Translations under genes and position numbers: made by a program | Shown: positions 12,927 through 26,283 of the stretch, in pieces | How the letters are laid out: each line of letters begins with the position of its first letter | How positions within the stretch are numbered: position 1 is the first letter of the stretch | The notes under the pieces: model-generated | Told to the model about the DNA's origin: nothing | The model's database searches: none | What the model saw: the letters and a program-made list of their open reading frames with translations, nothing else | Source of the DNA: Taxillus chinensis | Taxonomy: Eukaryota > Streptophyta > Magnoliopsida > Santalales > Loranthaceae | Assembly (NCBI GenBank): GCA_023512835.1 | Contig: CM042090.1 | Span: forward strand, 23,402,148 to 23,466,147 | DNA length: 64,000 bases | Direction: 5' to 3'

Positions 12927-15900
12927 CTGAATTTGAGGGGATGTGAGGGAATACAGAAGTTAACATCATTTTACATGAATGAGTTGCACTATTATGTGTT
13001 CAGTAATTTCGGTATTTATGTAAAACCAATCTGGTAATGCAGAGGGGAAAATGGATATGAGGCTTCCCTTACAAGTCATTGTTGTGCTATTATATGGCTG
13101 CTAACTTTTCCAGGAAATTCCTACTTTGATTTTGGATATTCCATATCTTTCCATTGGATGTGACCAAAATGACCATTGCTGTGTTTTAATGATGATGGAT
13201 CGTTTGCTTGTTGTTAGAATTGGAATTATTGGGAGTGCAGGAGGTGGAGATGTGGGACGTTTGATATGCATGAAAAGTTCAGAGTTTGGGTTTTCTACAT
13301 CTCTAGAGCTGTTTCTCAAGTGAATAAAACAGATGCTGTTGCATTGGTGTGGGTCTTCAAATGGTTGTGATGGGTGTTTTGCATCTTTGTTGTTGGTGTT
13401 CTTTCTGAATAATTAACAAAAACAGCCTAAAAGCACTAGGCCCGATAATTGGAAAGTTTTGATGGACTCATAGGGATACCAGAGAGGTATTTGAGGACTC
13501 AAACTCAATTTAAGTGTTTTCAGAATTCAAGATATTTCAATTTGAAATCTAGACAAACTTCGAAGTGAATTTATTGTATGAGTGTTATTATGGGGCCTGG
13601 GTGATGGAAATTGATTGAAAATTTGTTGCGACTTTGAGAGCTTAGGAAGTGTTGGGCAGTGGCGGGGGTGACGAGAATTGATTTAGAATTAGTTGCAAGT
13701 ATAGGAAGTGTTGGCATAAAGTTGTGCATGGTCGATGATACTAGAGGCTGCTGGCCTCAGTGAACCTTAGAAAGGTCATGTTTGAGGTCCATAACTGTAA
13801 AAGTGAATTGTTAGATATTTTATAATTTTAGATTTGGTATTACTAGATTTGGTGAAATATTTTCCCGTTCATTTCTCCCAGTCCTTTTTTTCGTACCATC
13901 TGACTTCTGAGTCTTTCTGGGTTATGCACTGCCATGCAATAAGATCTCTTGTCAATATCTAATAGTACTTAGTTCTTGTTTTCATTGTCTTGCATGAAGA
14001 TTTGGGCCGCTTGCATTCCTTATCACTTTGTTTAATCACAATAGTTCACATGATCTGTTTTTGCTAAGTTTTCCTGCATTCATCCATGATTTCTTTTGGA
14101 AATTCTTAATGCTCTTTAATGACTGCTTCATTCTTCCTGATTAAATGTAAATTCAGTTTTATCTTATTGTATGTAATAACTATGATAGGATATCTGAAGA
14201 GGTTGGAGAGATGGAGCATGAATTGATTGAGCTGCAAAAGCATATTTCTGCTCAAGGAATTCTTGTGCAGGATTTGATGAATGGTGCATGTCGGGAGTTG
14301 GAAGAGCTGAGCCGAGAAAATGACAACATCCATGACACTGACAATGAATCCCAATGTTTTGAAGCGCAGAATGGCCTTCCAAACATAGAAGTAAATGATA
14401 GGACGACATTTTTGGAGAGTATTGATGTGCTTTTAGCTGAACATAAAATAGATGAAGCGTTGGAGGCATTAGATGCTGAGGAGAAAACTTCTGCTGGCCT
14501 GAGAAGCTCTGTAGATGCTTCATCAATTGGAACATCCTCTTACAAAGTTGCTTTTATGAAAAAAAAGGCAATGCTTGAGGACCAGCTGATTGAGATTGCT
14601 GAACGGCCTTCAGTTAGTCTTTTTGAACTAAAGAAGGCTTTATCTAGTTTGATCAAACTTGGAAAGGGTCCACTGGCACATCAGTTACTGCTAAAATATT
14701 TTGGTACACGCCTCCATAATAGTATCCAGGCATTTCTTCCTTCAGGTGCTGCATCCTGCAAAACCTATTCAGCACGATTATCCAAGTTTGTGTTCTCTAT
14801 GATCTCAATTATAGCTAAGGAAACTGACTCGATGTTTGGTGATAATCCTGTCTATACCAACAGAGTTGTTCAATGGGCAGAATGTGAAATTGAATCTTTT
14901 GTACGACTGGTGAAGGAGCATGCACCTTCTTCTGAGAAAATTACTGCTCTACGCGCAGCAAGCATTTGCACTCAGACTAGTCTTAGTTACTGCACATTGT
15001 TGGAGCTACGAGGCCTCAAACTCTCAAAGTTGCTTATGGTACTGTTGGGGCCATATGTTGAAGAAGTTTTGGATTTGAATTTTAGACAAGCCGGAAGGAT
15101 AATTCTTGACTTGGCGGGAAATGATTATAGCATGCCATTATTGCCTCATTTTGCTGCTCCATTGTCTGCTTTTGCAACATCATCAGACAGTGTTCTAATT
15201 GACAGCGGAATAAGGTTTTTGTCATTTGTTAAAGTAAGTTTATTTCTTCCCTTGAAAGTTGTCTATTAATGTAGATTGAATCTTGAAGCTCGTTTTTCCA
15301 CCACCGACACTGATCTCTTCACACATGTCTTGCTAATAGGAAAGCAAGATAACTATTGGTGGGTTGTACAGTATATAAAACTTGCATAATAATAATAATA
15401 ATAAGATTATTTCAATCCTTTTCTTTTTCTTTTTCTGGTTGCTTTATCATGTGAAGTTGCTCCTAAGAAAATTTATAGCAATACGTAAAACCATACGTAA
15501 ACCTTTGGCATTCATAATTTCTTAAAGACAACCGAGTTAAAGGTGGATTGTGGACCAGTATTTTGGTCCCACAATATTCCAGGTTTTTGGTCTCAGCAGT
15601 AAGTGTAAATGTTTTTCTAAACTGTTCCTGCTGATGTGGGACAAGCTTTTCTTTATTGAAAGAGGGAAAGGAGCAGGTAAACACACAATGGAACGTCACC
15701 TCTCACCCCCTCCAAATTAAATTTGTGCTTATATGTGGCCAGGTGTAGTGGAATATGGCTAAATGTAAATCCATTGCACAAGTCTTCCATATCACATTAG
15801 GAGTCCAGGGGCCACGTGATGAACTTTACTTCATACATAGAGGGGCTACTTTTAAATTTGGACCTTTAACCTCTTAAAATGTTTTTTGTGCAGGTAGATA

Positions 15901-18900
15901 TTCATAAATAACTAGATTTGGTGCATTTAAGTTGAGCCATGTTATATTTTTAATGTTGATCTATTGTTACCTAGTTGTCATTGTGAAGTTCCCAAGATAG
16001 TCAAGGTAGTACTTGCGGTTGAGAGGAGGAGGTGGGTTGGGTTGAATTAATATCTCTGCCTTTTCTTTTTAAAAGGAACCTTGAAATACAAAAACTCATT
16101 TACTATCAAGGGTTTTGGTTTCCTTTTGATTCTGGTTCTTCAACTCTTTATCCTCTGTCAGATTTATCACTACCTATTAATTATAATAATTACTAATGTC
16201 ACATTTTAGGTACTTTATATTATTCTAATTGACAATTCTTCTTTAAGTTCCTTAGGTCTCTTTGTAAATTGTTGAGTTTGCGGTTTATGGATTCTTAAAC
16301 CGACAGAATGTAATATGCAAACATGAAAGCACACAAAGGATTTAAGTGTTTTGGTCAATGTGACCTATTCCATGGTGATGTTGCTTAACCTACACCGGAT
16401 CAATCTAATACAATGATTTGATGCTACAACTTGCTCTTTCTCTTTCCTTTTCTTTCATTTATGTTACGATTACAACACTGATACACTACAAAGATAGTCA
16501 CCTTCTGTATCTCCTCTTCTTCTAATTTGCATAGCCTCTGCGTGATTGCAATAATATGCTTTTCTTTAGCCTTTACCAATCACCGAGATTGCTCGAAACC
16601 TCTTTGAAGAAATTTGGGTTTCTCTAGGTTTTTCTGTCTCTCGAGACTGTTGATTCTGAACTTACAAACACCTAATTCTGGACCCCTTATATAGGTCGGC
16701 TCTTGGTTGCCCTAGAATTGTCTTAGGTGTTTGTCCAGTCTAGGACTGGCTACACTTTCCAAAACTAGCACACAAAAACTATTTATCTCCCAACGCTGCG
16801 TTGTTCAATGTATAGTCATGATTTGAACAAGTGCAGGAGAGATTCACTCCGAAATTCACTAAGTGTTAGATCCTTACTACAGACATCTAATGCAGTGTTG
16901 GGATTTGTCATTGTTTGGATTTGTCTCTTTCTTCTAATCGGTATCACTGCCCAGATCGGCACTTCCTGTTCAGATTAACATTACTGTCCAAATCAGCACT
17001 TCTCGTTCGGATCAGCATTACTGCCCAGATCAGCACTTCTCGTTCGGATCAGCATTGCTGCCTGGATCAACCTCTCTGTCCAGATCAACATTACCGCCTG
17101 GATCAGCACTTCTCGTTTGGATCAGCATGAGGTCAGCATTACTGCCTGGATCAACCTCTCTGTCCGGATCAACATTACCTCCCGGATCAGCACTTCTATT
17201 TTGGATCAGCATGACTGCCTGGATCAACTCTTGCTACCCAGATTTAGCCTTCTCTGTGTACGGATTACCTTCTTACTGTTCAGATTAGCTTTCTTTGCCC
17301 GGATTAACCTCATGGCTTGATGTTCAGATCAACTCTACACTTCAAATCCAGTCTGGAATACACATCAACTCCACCTATAGTCATTGACCACTAAAATTCT
17401 AGGGTGGACCCCTGTTGACTTTCGTTTACTCTGTTCAGTCTCATCTTAGAGTTTACTCCAGTTGACTTTTCAGCTCAATCATTATCTTCAATACAAAAGC
17501 AACTAAGTTTTCAACATAAACTGTACTGAAGTCTTCTTTTAAATCAGTTAAGGTTTATGTGTAAAATTAGATTTCCTCTGTGAGCCGACTCAATTGAGAT
17601 CACTTTACGAGGTTATCCACACATGGGAAATCTTAATTCTGCTACTGCTTGTCATTGACTATTGACAACAATTACAATAAATTTCAATCAATAAGAACAA
17701 CACATTGGGTGGGCGGGGCTTGCTTTGTGATGTAGTGTTTATACTGGGGTGAAGGGCCTTTTCCTTTTCCCCTCCCGGAGTGGTCATTTTTTGTGAATTT
17801 TACTGATTAATTTCTTAAATCATGATATGGAATGACCCAATGATCAATTCACTATAAATTTCTACACTTTTACAGGAAATTGTAGAGCAGCTGACACCCC
17901 TTGCCATTTTGCATTTCGGAGGAAGCATTTTGGATAGGATTTTGCAGCTGTTTGACAGATATGTGAACTCACTGATCAAGGCCTTACCTGGTCCTTCTGA
18001 AGATGAAAATCTTCTGGAGCTTAAAGAGGCTCCAACTTTTAGAGTAGAAACAGATTCACAGCAGCTTGCACTTCTAGGTGTTGTGTGTACTATTTCAGAT
18101 AACTTATCAGCAGAATTTTTATGTGGGTTCTGGAGTAATGAGGATGAGAATGAGGACCCAAGAAACGGGACTGCAGATAACTTTGTGCTCGCTGGAAGTA
18201 CTATTTTGGAGTATAAGGAATGGAAGCGACGTCTTTTGCATACATGCGACAAGCTCAGAGATTGCTTCTGTCAACAGTATGTTTTGAATTTTATATATTC
18301 AAGGGATGGGAAAACACGATTAGATGCAAGGATTTATTTGAATGGGGTAGGGGAACAGTTAATTTGGAACTCTGATCCACTGCCTTCGCCACCTTTTCAG
18401 GTTCATTCCTTCTCCTTGCAATGCATAAGTGTTACATTGTTCATTCTGGATGCTAAGTATGTTCCAGCTTAGATTTGTTATACAAAGTTATATTTACCTA
18501 CTAAATGCAGGTAGTATATTTTGTCGTCTCTGTGTCAACATAGCAAGCATCTCACTTTCCCTTTTGCATGCATATACAATTATACAAAATGATAATGTTG
18601 CTTCCAATGTCAAATGACAGTTGCCTGTATATGCTTTCTTGTGGATCTGGTTCAGTTATGGTAGCTTCTTGTGTTCTCACCGTGTCTGTATGTTAGCTTG
18701 GACATGCATCGGTGGTCCAGGAGTTTTTTCTGTTTGCTCTGTTAAAAATGAATTAAATACTTGAGTTTATATTGTTATTTCCCAGAAAAGGCTTCTTTTT
18801 TCTTTCTCCCCCCCTTTTTTTTAATGATTGGAACTGTTGTTACAATCACAGGCATTATTCACAAGGTTACAGCACTTAGCAACTGTGGCTGGAGACGTGT

Positions 18901-20096
18901 TATTGGGGAAAGAAAAAATACAAAAAAATTTGCTTGCTAGGGTTACTGAGACAGTGGTGATATGGTTGTCTGACGAACAGGAGTTCTGGGGTGTGTTTGA
19001 GGATGACTCTGCTCCCCTTCAGCCACTTGGGTTGCAGCAGGTATGCTATTGGTTATTCTTAGGAACTATGTTTCTTTTCCCTTGTCCATTTCCTTTATTT
19101 GTATGCAAAGACACTGATAATTGCCCCATTATGTCATTGCTATATTTTCTTCTGTTAAAATGAGTGCAGACTTAAGAAATTCGAATAAGATTTTTTGTTC
19201 TCAAATCTTAAGTTCTGTTAAAACCCATCCTTACATTCCATGTAGTTATAATGAAATGGGGTTTTTTTCAATAAACATTTCGGTGGACTTAACATTTTGT
19301 AAGTAGTTTTGCTGTTTGATGAAAGCATAAGTGACTGCTTCGGGAAGAGAAGTGAACAAGCATTTTTTATCAGCTAAAAATGACACTGATAAAAGATTTC
19401 CTTTTGCAGAAATCCCACATAAATAAGTCCATTTTAGCATTTCTATTCTTCAAGCAAAATCAATTATGGCCTCCTTTATCAGTTCTCACACAATATATTT
19501 AGTGTTTCTATCTAAATGTCTATTATGTCTCAGGCATGCCTTCATGCTCACGTCTTTTATAGATAGGATTAGTTTGAGCAAACTCAGATATGGCCACCTT
19601 TCTCTGTTCTGATGCAATCTATTTTCAATTGGCAGTTAATTCTTGATATGCACTTTATTGTTGAAATTGCGCGTTTTGCTGGTTATCCATCCCGACACAT
19701 GCGCCAAATTGTTTCGTCCATAATTGCTCGTGCGATCAGTACATTTTCTGCCAGAGTTACAGAACCAAAATGGTACCTTTTCTACATATTTGCAAAATTT
19801 AACGTACTCCTGTTTTTGTTCTGCTGACAAATGAGACGTTTCACGACAGTGCACTGCCTGAAGATGAATGGTTTGTAGAAGCTGCCAAGACTGCAATAAA
19901 CAAGCTTCTTATGGTAATGTCTGGGTCGGAGGCATCTGAATCTGATGAAGACCACATGATTATGCATGACGAGATCAACTCGGATTTAGAAGGCTCTCCT
20001 TCCTCCCTCTCATCTGTAGAATCCTCGGATCAGTCCTTCGCCTCTGCATTAATGGGTGGATTGGAAAGCCCCGAGCTTTCTGATCCCGAAGAATGA
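11801..20096 (+). CDS. EXO84C: Exocyst complex subunit EXO84C, 7 exons
   Basis: Exons 11801-11896, 12568-12662, 14189-15233, 17876-18400, 18852-19040, 19636-19772 and 19850-20096, all with GT-AG introns and continuous phase, give 777 residues, close to the family's length. The N-terminus [11 protein letters not shown] is acidic. A helical, coiled-coil-like segment runs from about 33 to 95 ([40 protein letters not shown]). The long helical Exo84 rod follows, with [35 protein letters not shown] and [20 protein letters not shown]. The tail (about 713-777) is rich in Ser, Asp and Glu. Exo84 is one of eight exocyst subunits tethering secretory vesicles to the plasma membrane. Plants have several EXO84 paralogues, and the MESS.ED start and acidic tail point to the C type. 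No break or missing segment was seen. Confidence 0.96.
12880..12924. repeat. (AT)n microsatellite in EXO84C intron 2
   Basis: A pure AT run inside the 1.5-kb second intron. Confidence 0.95.
15234..16931. other. 5' part of EXO84C intron 3, no recognised feature
   Basis: Intronic sequence with a short (AAT)n run near 15387-15402. From about 16260 the base composition becomes less AT-rich and continues into the minisatellite, which suggests an old insertion spanning about 16.26-17.7 kb. I could not find paired ends or coding remnants to name it. Confidence 0.4.
16932..17335. repeat. Minisatellite with a unit of about 18-19 bp in EXO84C intron 3
   Basis: About 20 imperfect head-to-tail units of the type CGGATCAGCATTACTGCC, alternating with variants such as CAGATCAGCACTTCTCGTT and TGGATCAACCTCTCTGTC. 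The core GATCARC recurs roughly every 18-19 bases and fades toward the right end. Because the period is near a multiple of three, frames stay open on both strands, giving spurious ORFs of 65-77 residues. Nothing suggests these are translated. Confidence 0.88.
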
Positions 20097-21568
20097 AATA
20101 TCTGAGCTACACGACAGTTATTACGATGATCCTTCAACCAAGATGGTGCTATTGTTGGACATTTGCGTATAGTATAGAATTCATTATTGTTGTTGTAGAC
20201 TTGTAGTAGTTGTAGTTGGGGAAATGTAAATATGCAATTTTTTTTCTTATAACGAAGAAAGGTAAATATATTATTGAAGTGAGAAAAAACTACAATATTG
20301 GACATGTGAAATTTGCAGTTGAAGCACCATTCAGAATTACGGTCCCAAAGAACTCAAACCAGAGCTATTCCCTCAAACCCCAATCGGTGCAAGCGCCTAA
20401 CAGTGCCCAATGGTTATGGAGGGAGTCCTAATCTACTACGCCTACAACAAAACAAATCTCGTATTATATGATCACACGCAACATTCAAATGCTGCTGCGT
20501 TTTCCTTAAAAGGTTTTAAAGATTGCGTTCCATCTAAGTTGCCCAACACAAAGATGGTGGCATCCAGGCAATGACTCATCAACTATCAACTAAAATTCCC
20601 TTTTATGTGATTTGGTAGCCGATTATAATATATCTCTTGACACCCTCCCACACTTGGCTAGCGAGGATGGGATAGGTTCTATAGCTATGTCACGCCACAA
20701 TGTTAGTGTAAAAAAAAGAAACAAAAATTTAAAAAATTCTATTTGCAGCACGCTGGGGTATTTTTCCCACTGTTGAATTGTATTTTTTTTTAAAATAATG
20801 TTCATTCAATGACAAAAACAGGTGCTCAAGCACGATTTAGTTAAAAATATTACCTTTTGATTATACAAATAAAGATTTTGGTCAAATAGATAATATTTTA
20901 CGCAATATAGCCACTAGCAATGAGTTAAAAGATTGCAATTATATTTTTTAATGATCTATTTTTAACACCAGTCTAGATGAAAAAGTAGTATCGTGTTCAT
21001 TGAAGGAGGTTGTAGCAACCTCGAATTGAGCGTCTTTGGTGTTTCTTGCTTTTCAAATTCAAACATCTATCCTATAGATAACCCCAAGTCATAAAATATC
21101 ATTGCAACTTCTGATGGCCTCTGGGCAGAATGTTCTAATCAATTGGTCTTAATAATCAACTTGCTAAAGAGCTGAGTTGTTCGAAGTTTAATCCAAGAAA
21201 TTACTTACCTTTCCATCTCAATTGATCAGTAAAGAAAATAAAGTGGAGCCGTTGTTTTGTTGGGAGTATTCATTACAACAGGTGAGAAAATAAGACATTC
21301 CAGAAGTTTTGAATTGGCTTGTAAACATATCCTTTTCAGTGAAAAAAAAAACATAATGTTATAATTTTTAGTAAAAATAAGAAAAGAGGTTTCATTGCAT
21401 TTTCTTTAAAAAAAAGAGGAAAAATCTCTATGCAGGCCAAAAATATAAGTTAGTAAGTTAGTGTGCACTTATAAGTTAGGCCAAAAATTGCATTTTCATT
21501 GATTTACTTTAAAAGAATATATCAACGGTTTGTAAGTTAGTGTGCACTTATAAGTTAGTGCTTATAAA
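20097..21568. other. Spacer downstream of EXO84C
   Basis: The first few hundred bases should be the EXO84C 3' untranslated region. A short direct repeat (TAAGTTAGTGTGCACTTATAAG) occurs near 21456 and 21533. No gene was seen. Confidence 0.5.
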
Positions 21569-21692
21569 TAGGGATACAAAATGGATTGTCGCGGGTCAGT
21601 TCGTAATTCGTGCGGATTGGAACAGACTAGATCATAAAAATTTTGATCTATTTTAATTACGGTCTAAATGGATTGTTAGTTTTACATCCCTA
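21569..21692. mobile_element. 124-bp hAT-type MITE with perfect 8-bp target duplication
   Basis: Terminal inverted repeats TAGGGATACAAAA and TTTTACATCCCTA (inverted TAGGGATGTAAAA) bound a 124-bp non-coding element. The 8 bases before it (21561-21568) and after it (21693-21700) are both CTTATAAA, the duplication length typical of hAT transposons. Confidence 0.9.
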
Positions 21693-22605
21693 CTTATAAA
21701 TAGCACTTCAAAAAATGAAACACCAAAATTAAAAGACCAAGCATAAAAGTTAGAATTAAAAAACAAAAATAATTGATTTAGTTATATGAAACTTTTACTT
21801 ATTTATCTAGGGGAAGTCTAAATACAAATCTCTCGCATAAGCTTTCTATGAACTTTGTAATAATAATTTTGACCCAACCCATCTTGACTTGAGCTGTTTT
21901 TATCCGACCCAAGGAGACAATGGAGTAAGTACGAGTATTGGCCGATCTGTTATGCCCCGATTGTTTTTAATGGTTTAAAGCAATTTTAGCTTAAATTATC
22001 TGTCCTAACTTGCCCCAATGCAACCTACCGCGCTCTTTAGTTTCGTTTCGCTTTGACGTGAACTCTCTTGGATTCTGACCCATCCTATTACCATTTCTAT
22101 GTGCACTCATGATATGATAATATTTTACTATTTCCAATAATTTGGTCAGATTCACATGTGATTTAGTTGAAACTAAGAAGATCCTATTATATTAACGATA
22201 CAAGGAAAGTTTGTAGTACTATGATCTATTTATTTATTTTGGGTTCTCCTAGTAACAAAAAGAAAAAAAGCAAAAATATTTGGTCGGCTTTGTATGGACA
22301 TTTAGTACTTATTTTAATTCTTGTATTATGTTTCTATATATTGAATTCTAAATTTCTCTAAAGGAGTATTTTATTAAAATTGAATCATATAATTTAAATA
22401 GAAGAAAAATAGATTTAAAAAATTATTTGAATCTATAGAACATATAAATTAATATTCTAAAAATAATTTAAACTTAAAAAGATTTAAAATAGTTTTTATA
22501 AAACTACAAAACATAAATGTAAATTTAATCCTATTAAATTGCTGGGATTCAGACTCGAATTTATAATTCCATGTACAGTCTGAGTCAATCAGTTTTAAGA
22601 AATCA
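21693..22605. other. Spacer upstream of RNASEH2C
   Basis: AT-rich sequence with no recognisable gene. It should include the promoter and leader of the RNase H2 subunit C gene. Confidence 0.5.
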
Positions 22606-25600
22606 ATGGACAGCGACGGCAACGGCGGCTCGGCGGTGGGAATGGCGGGGAGCATCAATCTCCGCCATCCACAGCATTCGGTCCCGGATCTGACGGGTCA
22701 CGTACACCAGCTCCCCTGCTGCATCAAGTTCAATGGCCCTTGTTCTGTTTCTGATTATTTCAAACCCAAACACACCGGTAACCTACGCCTCACTGTGTGT
22801 GTGTGTGTGGTATATTGCGGGATTTTAGGTTACTGATTTGTTGCAACTAGGGGTTGAAATCGATGGGGTGAGAGTGGAAGAAGCTTCCTTTAGAGGTAGG
22901 AGATTGCAAGGAGCTACTGTTCCTCTTCCTCAAGGCTACTGTGGTATGTGAGTTGTTTTTGCTTTTGTTGTATTATGTTTTAAGAATTGGTTTCTGGGTT
23001 ATCCTAATATATGGTGATTTTAGATATCTGCTACGGAAATGTTTGAAACAAAACAAAACCAGCTACAAAACTTTAGGTTAAATTATTTTCTCATGGCCGA
23101 TAAAAGGTGTGGTGGGGGAACTGAGAAGATATGGGTTTTACTGGGTGAGTTTATTTTTTGTATGTTTATAAACAACCGTTAAAAAAACTCAAACCAATTA
23201 TAAAATTATAGGATAATGCGTTTTTTTTTCTCATGGCTAATAAAGTGAGTGATATAAGAGGCTATGAGTTTGAAGGGTGTTTGGGGTAACTTATTATTTG
23301 TTTGTTTATATACACCGGTATGAAAGCACCAAAAGTGTTTGGGGGGTTCACTGTTGTTATCTATAATTACGAATATAAGCTTTTTATGTTCATAAACAAG
23401 AATATACTTCCCAAAATAGCCTCTTAGAAATGTAGAATGCTGTACTTTTAATAGGAATGAGTGATTCAGGGGATCCAAATATTGATGACATAATGTGATG
23501 ACTTGTTTTGTTTCATCTTTTGCTTTGTTGGATGACCGCTTCTAGCACAAGTATTTGGCTCAGTTGAATTATTTTTAATTTTAGTTTTCCCCGGCCCCCC
23601 CATCAAAGAGAGGCTATACTTCTATTTTGATATGAGAAAATATGGGAATATAATGGAAAAAGTATTAAATTTGTGACTGGTGTGGTGTTCTTCTTCCTAA
23701 ATGCTATAAGATGAAGTATATAGTCGGTCTTCATCAAAAAATTTGTATGAACTTGGTTTTAACTTTTATTTTTTATTTTTTATTTTTTTTAGTTTCATTT
23801 TTTTCATAGTCAAAATGCACATTTTGACCCTCAAACTTTACATAAGTAATTTAGTTTCAAATTATTACTCAGAGCAATTGGACCTGTTCATTATTATTTT
23901 GCAACAACTAATCAAATGTTTGTTAGAATTGTATTATTTTTGAAAATATGATTGTCTTTTAAAACAGTGGGTCTGATGAATTTAAAACTACTTATGAGTA
24001 GTGAAAATTTATCTATGTTTATGATTTTTAAAAATTATGTTTTCAAAAATAATACAGAGGTTTACCAAACAGTGTCTAAGTACCCCTATCATTTGAACCG
24101 TCAAAATTTGGCCCTTATCTTTGCTAAAAAGTAATGGCTAATAGTTGATGTGGCAAACACTGTTATTTTAGATAATGTTTTTTTGTCACTTCATATTAGA
24201 ATTAAAATAAATAAAAAGCACTTTAGTTTTCCTTTTTTTTTCCCCCAACAGGGATGGATTCATGCTCATGTGATTTGACAAGTAAATTCCCATAATGGTG
24301 GGGATGGACGTGACATGTAGGGCGCGAATTGGCTATGGATCGAGAGAAAAGCCGCACTGTGTGGTTTTTCATTATTGCACTATTTTGTCGATATATGTTT
24401 CAAAAATTAATCATTAAATTGAATATTCATGTAGTGTCCGTCATGCCTGTAAAAATTCACAATAAGTTGACGGTTGATTTTTGCGTAAATTCAATTAAAA
24501 TTTTTTTTAAAAAATGTTGAAAAATGCTGGCAGTGATGGAGGTTGTCCCTGTTGATAGGGAAGAAATATTTTGTATTGGTGATGAGTTTTCGGGTGGTAA
24601 TTGAATTAGGGATAGGTTTGGCTTCAGGCAAGCAGGACTCATTGAATTTTCCGCTCTGTTGCCCCAAAATACAGCACTCGGGAATTCATTAATTGAGCAT
24701 CTATTTTTTGGGGCATGAAAATGGAATAGATGATATCTGATTTATTGATAATCCAAGATCTCAGCACACATCCAACGACTATGCTGCTGGCTTGCAAAGT
24801 GCTCACCTGCTGATCCCTCTAAACAAGTGCAGGAAGAGAGAGAGAATCCTTGCATGTCCACTGTCCAGGATTCGATGGATTGAGGGTTTTGCCATTATCT
24901 TCAACTGATGTTTGTTTGAAGAATTCAATTTTGATTGAAAATTCATTGATACCCCAGTTTCCACTTTCCACACAGCTTTGTTAGTCTTGTTCACTTTAGT
25001 AATTATTCAATTAACTTCATGTACTGCCATTGGATAATAATAATAATAATAAATTCCTGGAATCAATTGACCTGCTGAGACAAGATGAACAAATCCTCTA
25101 GCATGGGAGAGGAAGACAACGATGCAGATGAGTTTATTTATTATTTATTTTAATTTTAAAATTTTAGCATGAGGTGACAGAAACATTACTTAAAAATGTA
25201 TAACTTGCCATCATCTTCTAATGCCGTTAAATGTAATGTTAGATTGTAGCCAAAGTTATGGAGTCTGAATAATTGGGGAATTACTTACTTTAAATGAATA
25301 GTTGAGATGTAAAATTGCTCTGTGTAAAGTTTGAAGTCTAGATTATGCATTTTGGCTTCTTTGTGAGGCAAATATACTTGTATTAAAATTCCTTGAAGGA
25401 ATTCTGGGCTTATATATATATATATATCTGATGTATATTATCAGTTGTATTACTTTTTGATTTTCAAGAACTTCATTACTCTATGGATCTGTTCAATGGT
25501 TTTTAAAAAAAAAGCTATTTTCATTTTAAAAAGGCATTTATGTTGCTTTGCAGGCTTTGTGTTAAGTAAGAAGAACATACCTGGATCGTCTCAAGGAAGC

Positions 25601-26283
25601 CTGAACTGTTGGGGGATGAAGGCAAAGTTCCAAAGCATTACGTTTTGGAATCACGACACTATTCCTTTGCAAGATGATCCTTGCCTACGTTGTTTTCAAT
25701 GGTTTCCTATTGCAAAAGCTGTAAGTGTATTCAATTAAATTTTGTTTGTGTTGGCCTGTTGGGTAACGAAAAATCTTGATGCCCTCGTTGATTGACTTAG
25801 TTTTGCTAGAGGCGACATTCTTTGGAGTTGGGATTTAAATTTTCTGATATCCTGCTTGGAAATATATTCTCAGAGGGTTCAGTTCTTTTTTTGATGATGT
25901 ATTAATATCACAATTTTGTCTTATATGCCCTGCACTTACCGTTGGTTCAAGTTTTATCAAAGAGCAATAGTGTGTTACAATTCAAAACTTTATAGACTGT
26001 ACACCTCATATCCACAATTTGGACGGTGTCTTTATTTATGGTTTTGCAAAACCTCTAAAAAAGTGCATGAACTAACTTCACTGTGTATTTGGGAACTATA
26101 GGCGGATAAAATATCTCGTTTCTTCTGTGCTTATGTGAGGAACTATCATGGCGAACTAGGTTTTTGAGTCTTGTAACTTTTTGTGAACTTAATTACTATT
26201 CCAGTCATTAATTTTTGCAGTTGCACAAACAAGTAACGGAAGAGGATTTGGCATCAGTTCGAGCTCTTGACGAAACGAAGTAG
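22606..26283 (+). CDS. RNASEH2C: Ribonuclease H2 subunit C, 4 exons
   Basis: Exons 22606-22777, 22851-22943, 25554-25720 and 26221-26283 join in phase through GT-AG introns and give 164 residues, the normal size for this small subunit. Family landmarks are HQLPCCIKFNGPCSVSDYFKP near residues 34-54, the strongly conserved VEEASFRGRRLQGATVPLPQ (about 65-84) continuing into GYCGFVLSKK, and a C-terminal WFPIAKALHKQVTEEDLA helix. RNase H2 is a nuclear heterotrimer that removes ribonucleotides from DNA and cuts RNA:DNA hybrids. Subunit C is non-catalytic and binds subunit B to build the scaffold that holds catalytic subunit A. Intron 2 (2.6 kb) is long and AT-rich but holds no recognised gene. No defects were seen. 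Confidence 0.95.

Noticed and set aside
16915..17320. Several ORFs of 65-77 codons on both strands in EXO84C intron 3
   Set aside because: They arise because the minisatellite period is close to a multiple of three; no protein family, and they lie inside an intron.
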